Assembly (NCBI GenBank): GCA_015680905.1
Contig: CM027383.1
Location: forward strand, 96,805,501 to 96,869,500
Source of the DNA: Coptis chinensis
Taxonomy: Eukaryota > Streptophyta > Magnoliopsida > Ranunculales > Ranunculaceae
Direction: 5' to 3'
DNA: 64,000 bases
Part shown: piece by piece, positions 37,312 to 50,200 of the stretch
Numbering within the stretch: the first letter of the stretch is position 1
Layout of the letters: every line of letters begins with the position of its first letter
Notes under the pieces: model-generated
Databases searched by the model: none
What the model saw: only the letters and a program-made list of their open reading frames with translations
Told to the model about the DNA's origin: nothing
Translations under genes and position numbers: made by a program

Positions 37312-38568
37312 ATCCTCCGAGTTATAATACATTGGTAATTATAATAAATTTAATCAAATCTAAATCATTTCAAGCTAAATTATAATCTTTATACATTTCG
37401 AGCTAAATTACAATTCTTTCGTCATTACAAGTGGTACAAAATACAAACACTCTAAAATGGATAATTGAAATACACAAACACTCAAGCACTACAAACACTA
37501 AACTATATTTCTAACTCTAAATCTTGTATTAACTCATACAACTTATACAAATAATATTCACGAATATTAAAAAAAAAAAAAAACATTCAAAAGACCTCGC
37601 TGGTTCGTTTGAGCCATTTCCAAAATGACCTCACCGAGTCATTTCAATGTTTTTCAAACAATACTTCGTTTTGGAGTTCAAATAACTTGCATTATATAAT
37701 AATCAATAATATAGAAACTACAAATTATTCAACAATAACAACCATACCGTATTATTCAACAATAGAAACCACAAATTGAGAAACTAGAGTTGAATTTAAA
37801 AAAAATTAAACAAAATGCATTAACAAAAATTGATATTCAAAATTGAAGAAATCCTTGTTTGCACCAACCAAACTATCCTTGCACAAAATCAAGTTTTGCT
37901 TTTGGTTTTTGATTTTTGGTTTGGTACCAGTTGAAAAAGTTGTTCCCAATTGCTGTGCAATTTAGGTAGGGGTGTATTGGACTTGCTTTGGACTTCGGTG
38001 TTTGTGCTTAGGCTGGAAGCTGCCCAATCCAATTCCTATGTCACCCCAAAAAATACTCAGTCCTCTAGAGTTGTTTTGACTTTTGAATCGAAATTTGACC
38101 TCGGACCAATATATTGAAATGGGCCTAGGGACGAATTTGTTGATATTAAAATCATGGCTTCTCTGTTCTCTCTTAATAAACTTTAGTACTTTACTCACTT
38201 CACACTCAAACACAAACATTCCCTCTTTCTACTTCTCACTAACAAAGAAAAAAATGTCACTACTACTAATAACACTAGATCTCCTTCTGCTCCGTAATTT
38301 TATACATGATTCAGAACACAGAACTGTTCTGTTGTTGATCCCCCAGGTAACATATATGCGCAGAGTACACCAAATCAGAGAACTCCATCTATCTTTTACT
38401 GTTTTACACTACATACATAGGCACAGTAGACCATGTTCTACTAATTTTCATCACACTAATAGGGAAACAAACCCAAAAGGGATGGAACATTGGAACCTAA
38501 CCGACCAAAGAAGAAAACAAGAATCCTATATTCTAAAATCTAATGCTGATCTACGGACAAAAGAAATT
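37312..38568. other. Filler sequence of unknown origin
   Basis: AT-rich sequence between the two captured gene fragments. An A run is at about 37570-37584. The right part (about 38220-38568) is probably 3' UTR of the polygalacturonase fragment. No ORF with recognisable content. Confidence 0.5.
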
Positions 38569-39246
38569 CTAACAATCATAGTTGGCGCTTTCGATAATTG
38601 TTTCAGGTCCCCCTTCTTGTAAGCAGCCAATGGGAGGGATGGTCAAGGTTTCTAGTGTTCCATAAGCATTCCAACAGAAAGGATCATCCACCAGCTCTCC
38701 CTCTTCGGGTAGTAATTCAACTTCGGATAGTGTTATATTTGTACATGCGACTGAGTCGCTGCAGGCAAAGTGTATAGGAGGGCTTCGGACGTCATAGGTG
38801 CCCTTTATATTCTTGTAAGAAACATCGCTTACATATACTGCCGAGGTTTCATTTCTGCAACCTTTAGTGAAGCAGTAGTATTGATCTATGATTATGCAGT
38901 TCTTCACATTGTCCATTTCGATGTTCTCAAATCTTATACCAGCTACAGAACCCATTCCGCCTTGCCATGTCTTGATTCTAACCCCGTTATCAGAGTCCTT
39001 TATATATGTGTTGCTGACTGATATGTTTGAAAAGCAGGCCTGTGAATTATGCACTCCAAGGCTCCCAATGCTGTACAAAAGAGATGGTTCAGTTATATAA
39101 GCATTGTTCACTTCTCAACTAGGATTTTTGACTAACTGAATTGGTTGCTGACTTAGTGACTCACCTGATCCCGTGACCATGTAAACAAGTGACATTATTT
39201 ATATCAACATCTGAACAACCTGGTCCAATGGAGATGCAATCGTCGC
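38569..39246 (-). pseudogene. C-terminal fragment of a polygalacturonase (GH28) gene
   Basis: Two exons (39165-39246 and 38569-39070) give DDCISIGPGCSDVDINNV, the GHGIS motif spanning the splice, [24 protein letters not shown], and a natural stop after ESANYDC. GH28 enzymes hydrolyse pectin in the cell wall; the DD, GHG and RIK motifs are present but the NTD motif, signal peptide and N-terminal half are missing. No upstream exon is found before the duplication boundary at 39579. It is either a captured fragment or the severed end of a gene. Confidence 0.85.
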
Positions 39247-42200
39247 CTGTTCAAAATCAGAAAGGCGTGGTATAATTCAATGTATAATCGGTTCTTCACT
39301 ACTGGGGTTGGGGGGGAATGTTTTCTGTTGGTTTTTCTGGACGATTATTTTATTTTAAATGGAAATATGGGTAAGTGGCAGTCCACGTGGCTCGGAACAC
39401 ATATTCACTGCCCTGCTGAAATGATAAATAAAACCCCTCAAAATTTCTTATTATTGTTTGGTCACAATAGAAAATTGGTTCAAATTTTAACTTGCTTTAC
39501 TTGTGAAACATGTAATATTCAATTCCCATCAAATATAGTAAATCCAAGTTGTGACGCAGTAAACCATCTGATAATAGAATTGGGCTCTCGGGTTGTGGGC
39601 TTAACTAGTCGGTTCTGGAGTTTCTCTCAAGTAATGTTTTTTTTTGGCCCTATATTTTGCCCACCTCAACAACATTTTTTTTTTTTTTTCTTGGATTGTA
39701 TGAATATTAACACATAGCTTGTCTCTCTTAGACCAACTTTAAATCAAAACATGTATTAGTTGAAGTTTAAACTTTCAAATGTTGTTATTATATTTTTTCA
39801 ATTGAAATTTTATTTTGTTATTGTTGGAATAAACAATAATTACTCAAAACATTTAAGTAATTATTGTTTTGGGTGCCAATATAAATTTTAATGCGAAATA
39901 GGGTACCATGTATTGCATCGTAGGGTATTTGTGCTATGCGTCCATCCAACACTCTTGTAACTTTTTTTTTTTTTGTTTTTTTTGTTTTTGTTTTTTTTGT
40001 AAACAACACTATTTTTTTTCCCTTCGATTGTATGAATATTAACACATAGCTTGTCTCCCTTAGACCAACTTTAAATCAAAACATCTATTAGTTGAAGTTT
40101 AAACTTTCAAATGTTGTTATTATATTTTTTCGATTGAAATTTTATTTTGTTATTAGAGTATTGTTAGTTATATTGTTTTGAGTTAAATGTTGAAATAAAC
40201 AATAATTACTCAAAACATTTAAGTAATTATGGTAAAAGATTCTAGCAGTTGATAGGCATAGAGAGACTATCCGAGTAATATTATTGTATTGCTCCGATGA
40301 GAAGGTTTGTGGGTTTTCATTATTATTTATTTATTTATTTTTCTCTAATGAGTTATGTTAATTGTTTGTGTTGTCAACTTTTCAGATATCAAATCTTTTA
40401 CCAATTGCGTTATTGGTTTCAAATGTGTTTATTTATAACTTGCTCTGTTTGTTGCTCCAAGGGGATTTGGCTTTGGGGTCCCCACTTCTAGCAGTTGATA
40501 GGCATGGAGAGACTATCCGAGTAATACTATTGTATTGCTCCGATGACAAGGTTTGTGGGTTTTCATTATTATTTATTTATTTATTTTTCTCTAATGAGTT
40601 ATGTTAATTGTTTGTGTTGTCAACTTTTCAGATATCAAATCTTTTACCAATTGCGTTATTGGTTTCAAATGTGTTCATTTATAACAAAGTAATTTTTTTG
40701 TTCTTAGCATTTTAAAGCTAGTGTACTATTATAGATGTTATGTTGGTGGGAATGTGATGCATTTTTTTTTGCCCTATAAGCACTTGCCCACCTCAACAAC
40801 ACTATTTATTTTTATTTTGTTTTTTGTTTTTTTATTGTATAGACATCAACTTTAAATCAAGACATCTATTAGTTAGTTGAAGTTTAGACTTTCAAATGTT
40901 ATTATATTTTTCGATTGAAATTTGATTTTGTTATTAGAGCATTGTTAGTTGTAGTGTTTTGAGTTAAATGTTGGAATATACATATTGACAACTAATGCAC
41001 TTGCAATGTATAATTTGTTAACCATTTAGTATAACTTACAATGCAATTAAACATATAAAGGGCATCGTGACGAAGTCATGGGTTGTTTCTAACGTGAAAA
41101 GGGTGTTGTGACCCATGGGTTGTTTTTAGTGAAAGCACGTTAAAAAACACGGAACAAAGTTTACCTTGCCGCCAAATTATTGTTGTCATTTAGATTAAAA
41201 AACATATAACATACAAAGTTATGTTATATGTTTTTTGGGTGCCAATATGAATATGCATGAATATAATTATTGTTTTGGGTGCCAATATAAATTTTAATGC
41301 GAAATAGGGTACCATGTATTGCATCATAGGGTATTTGTGTTATGTGTCCAACACTCTAGTAACTTTGCAATTGGTAACGTTTTAAAAGTTATTTGCTATT
41401 TTATGAAGTGATTTAAGTTCTTGTTATTGTCACATTTTCAAAATCAATTACTGTTTAAATTAAATAACCATTTAAATAAAATATAATTCTCTTATACTAT
41501 AACTATAGCAAGCCGGGCCAAAGCCGGGCAAAGTGGCTAGTAAAATATAGAATGAGTGTTACCTAAAGTGTGCATTTTGGACCGTGGTTGAACCCAAAAA
41601 GTATTGAAGAAAACAACTCGGTAAACATTTGGTTTTATCAACTGTAAACAACTCGACAAAATAAAGTATCAGCCAGATTCCAGAGCATATATATACCGAG
41701 ATTTTATACCACCCATTTCTAAACCCTAATTCTTTCTTTATCGAGAGAGAGAAACACAATGAATATTAACCCAATTTAAAGTAGACATAGATTTTGATTA
41801 TTCGCTTTCTAGATTGCTTGCTTGGTGGGTCTTGAAGGGAAAACATTTTAAAGAAGATCTTGCTAGTGGTTCACCGTTAAAGGGAAAGGAATTCAAAGCA
41901 GACGAAGATCTTCAATTCACCCATTAGAGAAAGTTTCATAATGTCTTTCTCCTTTATGTCTTTTTATCCAAACGATTTCTAAGGCTAGCTATCCGCCTTC
42001 TTGCTTTCACTTACCAGACTGACTTAATTAGAACATCTTTAATAGTGACATCAAATCATGTCAAAACACCAAATTCCTGAAAATTTGGTTAAAAACCATC
42101 TTTAGTGGAGACACCAAATTATTTCAACATTAAAAAATCAGCAAATCAAACACCAAACCGGTTACCATTTGGTGTTTGGTCCCGGCTTTAACCAAATGTA

Positions 42201-42628
42201 CGACGTTGTTTTTTAACTGGGTGGGCTTTGGGCTCATTTATGGGCTTCATTGCACTGTTTCATATCATAAAACAGCGTGGGCTGCTTAAAGTTTAGGCCC
42301 ATGCGCGGTTTACTAAAAGCAGCGTGCTCTGACTAAAAAAAAAGGCCAAAAAACAACTAAATTTCTCATTCCTTAACTATAATTTTATACACTCTAATTT
42401 TATTTTTGCATGTACCTTAATTTAAAGTTGATAAGTTTTATTATTTCATTTCTTGACAAATAAACATCATTCTTTATTGATAATAATAATAACAGATTAC
42501 AACTTGGGAATTTAAAAACACACACAAAATAAATAAACACACATTGAACATAAAACATGGCACACAAATATATACATGGAACACAAATACATATGAACGA
42601 TAAATAAACCAAGTCCAAATGAATTCAA

Positions 42629-42877
42629 TCAATGCCGACCACACCTAGACCACAAATGCTTGACCAAGTCAACTTTTAACCTATCATAAATAACTTGTGA
42701 ATGAAGCCGATTAACGCCAGTTGCCCAACGAGACAGAACAAAGTGGCGTTCATGTTCAACTGCCCCTTATTTACTTGGAGGTTCATAATCAAGAATATAC
42801 TGCGGAATATCAGTTTCACGTTCATCTTCCACAATCATATTGTATAAGATTATACAAGCCCTCATCACAGTAGACAT
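42629..42877 (-). pseudogene. PIF/Harbinger-type transposase remnant, copy 2
   Basis: Same as 33478-33726, but the first stop of copy 1 is a CAG codon here (DIPQYILDYEPPSK). One further stop remains before HERHFVLSRWATGV. Copy 2 is thus nearer to the ancestral frame at this point. Confidence 0.65.
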
Positions 42878-43071
42878 GGTCTCCAAATTTTTCACCATCT
42901 TTCAGAGAAAGAGCATGAAACGAATTTTTCTGCGTCTCGATGCCTCGTGCTTCCTGTCTATTTGATATGTCACGTATAATAATAATACTTGTGACTATGT
43001 TCTCAACAACAGGGGTCTCCTGCTCATCACTGTGTTCTTGTTGATGTGCTCTAGGCACAGCCCCTTCAACA

Positions 43072-44108
43072 TTAGACCCACGAACTACTAGTGTTGTAGT
43101 TGGTACTAGCTATCTCGGCTACTATCACATTGTTCTCTATAATCTGCTCTTGAGCATGTGCTTCAGTCAGAACCACTGCATTTGCATGCTCTTGTTCGGC
43201 TGGGATATGTGTATGAGGCACAGGCACTCTCACTTCCTCATTATGAACCTCAACCTGTGTAATAAGAATCTCAGCTAAATTGCTAGTTTCCCCAGTTTCT
43301 GTTACCCGCCTACTTGTAAGATGATCTTTGCGTACCCAAGTCTGAGTTTGGGCTTCTGCAACCTTATTCTTCTTTTTGTAAGTTTGTAGTCTTAGGCGCT
43401 TGCGGCATGGTAACAGGGCAATTAGATTCAGAGTGTCCAAATATACTACAACTTGGGATCCAAGGGTATTCTACCTTGACATCAGGAAAAATGCCTTCAC
43501 CCAGCTTAACGGGTATAGTTGTAGGCAATTCTGAGTCTACAACAACCACAATACATACCCTAGCAAAAGAAATCCTTTCTTTCTTAGCTGTGAGTTTGTC
43601 TAAGCACAAGGGTTTCCCCAAATAGCTAGCAACATATCCCAAATCTTTCCTGGACCACAATTGTATAGGTAAATCTAAGTGTGGCCAGATAGGAATGGTG
43701 GTGAATTTTTGGCGCTGAATATCAATATCAACCGACCATTTCCTTAACACAAAGATTGATCTGTCTTCATCTTCAGAGAATTTGAAGTAGAACAATTCCT
43801 TATCCGCAATTATTTCATATGCTGCTTTAGTCTTCCAAAGTCTACTCAAGGTTGCTTTCACGGATGTACTGACTCCAATCTGATACCCCTTGTTGAATCA
43901 CATCAGGGGGGATTTCTAGTACACCATCCACTAGTGTAGGGAAATACTGTTCAAGATTGGTATCATAAGAAGTATCATTACTACCAAACAGATTTCTCCA
44001 TGTTCGATGAGGTTGAACAGAAGGCCCTAAAAGTGAGGTAACAGTTTGTTGAGCTTGATCTGTAGAAGAGATGATCACCTCACCATCCTTTTGCGAGTTC
44101 AACTCCAT
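43072..44108 (-). pseudogene. LINE ORF1-like (DUF4283) remnant, copy 2
   Basis: Same content as 33918-34992 with two further lesions: a 45-base in-frame loss that removes the region from KILEAGPYF to AGK, and a short deletion near 43385 that splits the frame at the linker after the zinc knuckle. It is more decayed than copy 1. Confidence 0.7.
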
Positions 44109-44584
44109 CTCGGTGAGCCCGATCCAGCCGTTGTCGAGTCAACGGCAAAACACGCCGGCCATAGCCTGTCAAACTTACCTGAATAGGCAAGTTATCTTCA
44201 GAGAATAGAGTTCCCTCCAAAATAACCTTTAAATGGTTAAAAACCAAGTAAAAGTAGATAGTACCCTTATCCTAAAATCGCTCTCTAGGTATTTTGAGTT
44301 TAAGTAGATTTAGAATTCTAGGTTTCTTGGTTATCAAGTTTGGCTCATCTAGGTATTTTAGTGTTTCATTAATTCAATTATTCAATCCAACAAATTATCA
44401 CTTATCTAACACCTAATATTATCTTTCTCTATTTATTCTTCGTCTTCTTCAAACTAAACTTCTTATTCCTCTAAACTCTTCAATCTCTTTTCGTTCTTTT
44501 ATCCTAGGAAAAATTTCCATATCAAATCCAAACCATTGTTCCCCGTTAGGTAAGAAGTCTATAACATTATTCTACAATACTTAC

Positions 44585-46194
44585 ATGCCAACAAGAAGTG
44601 TCCTGTATTTTGTGGAAAAAAAAATGTTGGACGGGATTATCTCTTTCCTTGAAAGAATTCATATCAAGGAACCAAAAAAGCCACCAAGAAAGCCCGAACC
44701 CGACGTGATTAGCTCTCTGCCTCAACCAATCATAAGCCACATAGCCTCCTTTCTTCCAACGGAAGAAGCAATAAGAAGCACCATTCTTTCTACAAGTTGG
44801 AGAAACGTATGCTCATCGCTTTCTAATTTGGAATTCAATCAAGCTGATTTTAAAAAGAAGAAATTAGACAGTGAGGTTTTTAGCCGTTTTGTCTCTCACA
44901 CACTTCGTAGCCATGATGGGTCAGATGTACACAAGTTCACACTCAAAGCTTACTTTGAAACCCTACCCGAACCTATGTTAGTCAATGAGTGGATCTCTTT
45001 TGCTGTACAACACAATGTTAAAGAAATCTATATTTCATTACATACAATGACACCCGTAACTCTTCCGTGTTGCCTCTTTACATCTCCAACCATTACACTA
45101 CTGGATTTGTTCAATTTCCGACTTAAGTTGCCTTCAGTTATTCATCTTTCCAACCTCCAACATTTGCAAATTGAGAGCTTATATTTTTGTAATGAGATGA
45201 GTTTGATCAATTTATTTTCCAATTTAAGTTGTCCATTAGTCAATTCATGCTGCGTGGTGTCTTGCCCTCCGTATATTCCTGATTTGATTCCGAAATCGGG
45301 CTGGAATCTTAGGAGCTTCAGTATAGCTAATACGTTTACAAATTTTGATCACAACGTACTCAGCCTAAAGTTGGATACATTTCTATATCATGGATCGCCG
45401 CCAAATATACATCCGAAGTTCTTCTATTCTATGAAGACTGTTACAATTTCGCTTTTAAATCGTGCCGAAAATCTTACTGAGGATTGTCGTCGTGCTACTA
45501 ATATTATAGTGGGACTGCGTAATGTGAAAGCACTCTGGCTAAATAGGCTCACTGTTAAGGTAAGATATCTTTTCATTTCCACACTAAATAAACGTTCTTC
45601 TTGTGTAATCTGTCTATATCATGTACTATTGATCTAACGCTTAATTGATGCATGTTTGCAGTATCTTGCCCATGATGAGCGTTCACTAGCGCAACTTCCT
45701 ATATCTTTTCGTCGTATGAAGATTTTGGGTTTCCACCTTTATCCTAAAACAAACCAAGTTCAAGTTTTAAGTTTCTTCCTGGGGAGGTGTCCGAACTTGA
45801 TCAACCTTGTCATAAAATTCCTTGTATGAAATCGTCTTTTTGTTGGTTTGTTTGTTTTGTTCAAATAATTTAAAACTATTTTTCCTTTTACTAACATCTT
45901 TATCTTGATTAGGATGGGTCTCGTTTGGGCAACGTCAAAGAAAAATATTGGCAACTACCGAAGTCGTGTGATGGAGCATTGGATAATCTTAAATCAATTG
46001 CCTTTCATCTTTTTTATGGAAGCAAAAGTGAATTAGAACTCATGAGATGTATATTTTCTCGTGCTAAAAACATTGAGAAGATGGTTATTCATTACTCAGA
46101 AGAAAAGCAGAAAAATGTAGCGTGGAAGAAAATTGTGAGTAATAAGATACGAGGATTCTTGGAAGATCGAAATGTTCTGATAACATTTATGTGA
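44585..46194 (+). CDS. F-box/LRR protein with FBD-like C-terminus, intact copy
   Basis: Exons 44585-45559, 45662-45823 and 45913-46194 join at phase 0 to give 472 residues, normal for plant F-box/FBD/LRR proteins. The F-box is at about residues 41-85 (DVISSLPQPIISHIASFLPT, then SWRNVCSSL), degenerate LRRs follow (LPSVIHLSNLQHLQIESLYF), and the last exon has an FBD-like region (LDNLKSIAFHLFYGSKSELE, then RAKNIEKMVIHY). Such proteins are substrate receptors of SCF ubiquitin ligases; the target is unknown. The first 255 codons lie in the duplicated block, the rest only here. A second Met at 44624 is a possible alternative start. The C-terminal exon has no counterpart in copy 1. Confidence 0.85.
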
Positions 46195-47239
46195 GCTATG
46201 TATTTTTTTTCATTAGGCAGTTTGTTTTCTAGTATACAATTAGAAGAAGTGTATTCGGGTAGGTAAATCTGGTGAATATAAGATTAGTCATGTACCAGAG
46301 CGAGTGACAGGATGTAATATATTTTGATAACTTCTAGTCTAAGTCTTACTTTCCTTATCTTATGTTTCATACGTTAATGTCTAACCATCAGTCTATTACT
46401 ATGTTTACACTGAGTATTTTTTCATGCTGCTAGTATAGTTGTATAGTTGTATGTACATGGTATCTCTAGGAGATATGTTTCAATTGTTGTTGTTGTGGAT
46501 TTAAGTGTGGCACAGAAGGATATTTCCATATCCCTGGTGGTGTAAAAGGCAGTTGCTGAAATTGCTAGGTGGTTTCCATTTCTCACCCGCTTTGACTTTG
46601 TAAGGATTACATGCTTTCTGGTCAATTTTACAGAATTCTGTGTTCTACTTGGCTCTTGTTTACAAGTTGTCTAAACCTGGTACTGATTTTTACGAGTCTT
46701 TCTAGTTTCTAGATGTATGTCAGGTTCACAACTTCAGGTTTTTTTATGAATGAACTGAGAGCATAAGTTTCATGTATACAGTATGCCACCTAAAAAGCCT
46801 GTAGCCCTGTACAACTTAATTGGAACAGCTTATTTAGCTGTGGTAACTGAAAAAACATGCAAACGTTGGTTTGATGAAATCATTAATTTTATTAGTATAC
46901 GTTTGATGTTGTTGTTGGTTACCTAGCACAGTAGCACTGTCTTGGTTGATGGTATCGATCATTACTAGACATTAGTACCAGTGACCAGAGTACCAAATGG
47001 ACTGAGGACATATTTTCTTGAAGGCATCTCAGTAGTATTTTCCCTTTACCGTTGCAGAATACATGCACCATGTATGGATTTGAAATGCGAGAGAGAGAGA
47101 GAAAACTTCATTGGAGAAGAAAACACTATACAACAGTTTCAAAAAACAATCACATTTCTCCTTTCTTTACTAAAACTTCCGACTTATTATCAAACAATAC
47201 CAGCTTATGAGCGTCTAAATTATAATAAACAACCGGTCT
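46195..47239. other. Intergenic, convergent 3' regions of the F-box and RPT2 genes
   Basis: No supported ORF. A short GA microsatellite is at about 47089-47102. The rest is probably 3' UTR of both genes. Confidence 0.5.
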
Positions 47240-50200
47240 TTACGAAATTGAGAACCTCCTCCTCCTTGGTTTTGTTATCTCCAGATCACAATCCTCGATG
47301 TTCAGTGTATCTTTTGATCCATGTTTAAATGGATTCAACTTGCCTAGAGTTTTACCGACGGAATGAAAGAATGTTGGTCTCTTTGATGCAGACTTAGTTG
47401 ATGAGGGCCCTGACTGATTTTTCTGCATATCCGAGACGTACATTTTCATCTTTAACAATTCAGTCCTGAGGACTTCGTTCTCTTTGGCTAATGATAAATC
47501 TGTTTGTAATTGGCTCCTGGTTGATGTGGCATCTGGCATGTTGCGATCATCAACTCCACTCCTCAACTTGAGTTGATCGTAGTAGAGAGCGTGAAGCACA
47601 ATTTGTACAGGTAATCGCTTATTTTTAGAAGCATGGACCCTTGCTTCATATGAAAGCTTGAGTGCGTCCATCACACTACAGACCTTTTCTCTTTCAATCT
47701 CATCTAAGTTTGGATGTGCCTGATTATAACGACCACAGTTTCAATTAGTTAGTTATGTTAACGAGTACCTTCAAAAAATTGCACCTGGTTGTACTCTTAA
47801 GTTATAGTGTAGATAAATGAAATTCTGTAAGGTAGCTCCTCCACACTTATTATATTAAATTTGACGAGAGCTAATATAATTTGTACCTTCAAATAGATAT
47901 CAATGGCCCTGTAGAGATCGTCGTCAACCTTCCTTGCTGCCTTAGGAACTAGATTGGCTATTCCATTGAACTTTGAAATTGCGAGTTCATGATATGTTGC
48001 AATCTCACTAAGATATGCATCAACAGTCCTAGCAACTTTTTGCATAGCTGCTGAACACACCTCCTTGAAGTCACCACCATTGAAAACTGCTACACTATTC
48101 TCCTTCTCCATAAAGCCTGAGATGATTCGACGAACACTCTCAAGATCAAAGAGCTTTTCACCATCATAACTGAATGACACTACCAACAGATCATCCACTG
48201 TAACATGTTCTAAAATGGCAGAGATTCTTTTCTCAAGGTTGTTCTTACAGCTACTTGTTGCGTTCAAGAAAATTGCCGACTTGAGGAGACAGCATACAAA
48301 ATTGACAGGCAACGATGCCTTTTCAGATGGCAAGAGACTGACGATTGCTTCTAGTATATTTCGTTGTTGTTTTTTCATATTTGCATCATCAAATTCCAAC
48401 GATTTAATGTTGTTTGCAGGATGATCCCTAACAAGGTCTCTGAGTGATTTCTCGGTATATGTAATGAGAGCACTTGATAGCGTGTGAGTTTTTGCACCAC
48501 GAGATTTCATAGAAGAAATTACTTTCTTAAATGAATCAATATCTAGGATAGTTAATTCTTCCGTCCACCAATTTGTAGGAGAGCGGCTTGGAAAGTTTGC
48601 TTCATTGCAGGCCTACAAAACAGAGTTAATGCAAACTAGTTAAATACACTTGCATAAAGGATTCATCAGTAGAATACTGGGCAGAGTTTGTGTGACAGTG
48701 TGATCCCTTTAAGAAGGCAGTATTGAGCTACCCCACCAAAATACAAGGATTTTGAAGAATATTAACGCCCTTGGAAAACTAGATAGTATAACAGTTTGTC
48801 TCAGTCCTACAATAATCTTGTTTTTCAAGGGTAGCCTTGTGCTTCCTTCTTAGCCTCTTCGGGGAACTTCTAACGTTCCTCTGTATGTAAAATGTAATAT
48901 CGTTCTAGGTATGTCCCCACTCCGCACAGCCAAATTGGCATACTACCTGTATCCATGACGGTCTGATGGAACTGTGATTTATGACAGAGAAGTAATATAA
49001 GAAAAAAGTTATAGGACAAACCTTAGAGCTTAAAACATCCACACATCTTTGGACAATATTAACCTCTTCTGCCATAGGGAGTAGATCTTCACAAGTTTTC
49101 AACACAACCAAAGCAGCTGAGAAGCTCATCAAAGCCACTTGGGTAATGAACTCCTCTGTTCGACCTGCCAGATTTCCTTCACAATACTTGTCTGTCATTT
49201 GTAGAAATTCTGCGGCGCAATACAGTGCTGCAATATTCTGTACTGTTATCTCAAAGTTAACTCCATAACAAAATTTGGCCGCTTTTTCAAAGATTGCTGG
49301 TCCTCCAGGGATATCCGAGAGATCTATTCTTGTCAAATCTGGTTCGTTTGATTCCACTATCATCTTTCGTATATAACCACTCTTGGCTACGAGCATAAAC
49401 TGTAACAATAAATTCAGTACTCTTAAAACCTGTAAATCGTATCTAAATTCGAAAGGCAGACTAATTTCCAAAACACTTAAGTTTACAACCTATCAAATCA
49501 TGCAAGATGGCATTCTGAAAGTTAGGCAATTGTTAAGTAAGGTAGAATTTTGAGTAATTCCACGCTGCAAATCATTGTAGTATACTACAGTTTTTAGGAT
49601 TGCTAATAAAAAACACAAGAGAATGCTTACTTCCTTATGAGTAGTAGTTGTAAAAGCTTCTCTTGTGTTTCTTATTCCTCGTATCTTTATCCTCTTTTTG
49701 CAGCTAAGAAGATACCATTTCTCTCCACCAAATGGAACAAGTCTACAACTAGGACAACAATAGAGAGTGGCAGCAGCAACCGTTTTGGTGCCATTAGAGC
49801 CTCCTCAGAGGCTCAGGCTCTCCAGAAAGAACCATAGAGGGAGGAGTGCATTTGACACCCCTCAAGAACTTTCATGGAAAGTTTATGGTAACTGTTTAGG
49901 GTGTTGAAGAATTTCTTTGGAAGTGTTATCCATTAAAGTCTGTCAATGGTGGTGAACTACCCTGACTACGCTTCCTATCATGAAGATTTGTAGTAAAGTG
50001 GAATTCTCCAGTGAAATTCCATAGACCAATAACCAGCCAAACACACGATTAATACCAGTATAGCATGTCTGAGTTAGTTCCGACTTTGTAGTTAACATGA
50101 TTTCCATTTCTTTTTCCCAAAAAAGATGTTACAAAAAAACATGGTTTCCGATCCGTTTCTTTTTCCCAAAAAAGATCTGATCTTACGAAATTTTTTTTGT

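Larger units (their letters stand above)
39579..45350. repeat. Large direct duplication, copy 2 (about 5.77 kb)
   Basis: Matches 30453-36204 throughout. It differs by scattered substitutions and by small indels, for example loss of about 45 bases in the LINE-like region near 43757 and insertion of CAGGCA near 43220. On the left it abuts the polygalacturonase fragment; on the right it continues without a break into the rest of the F-box gene, so its right edge is the original one. Confidence 0.9.
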
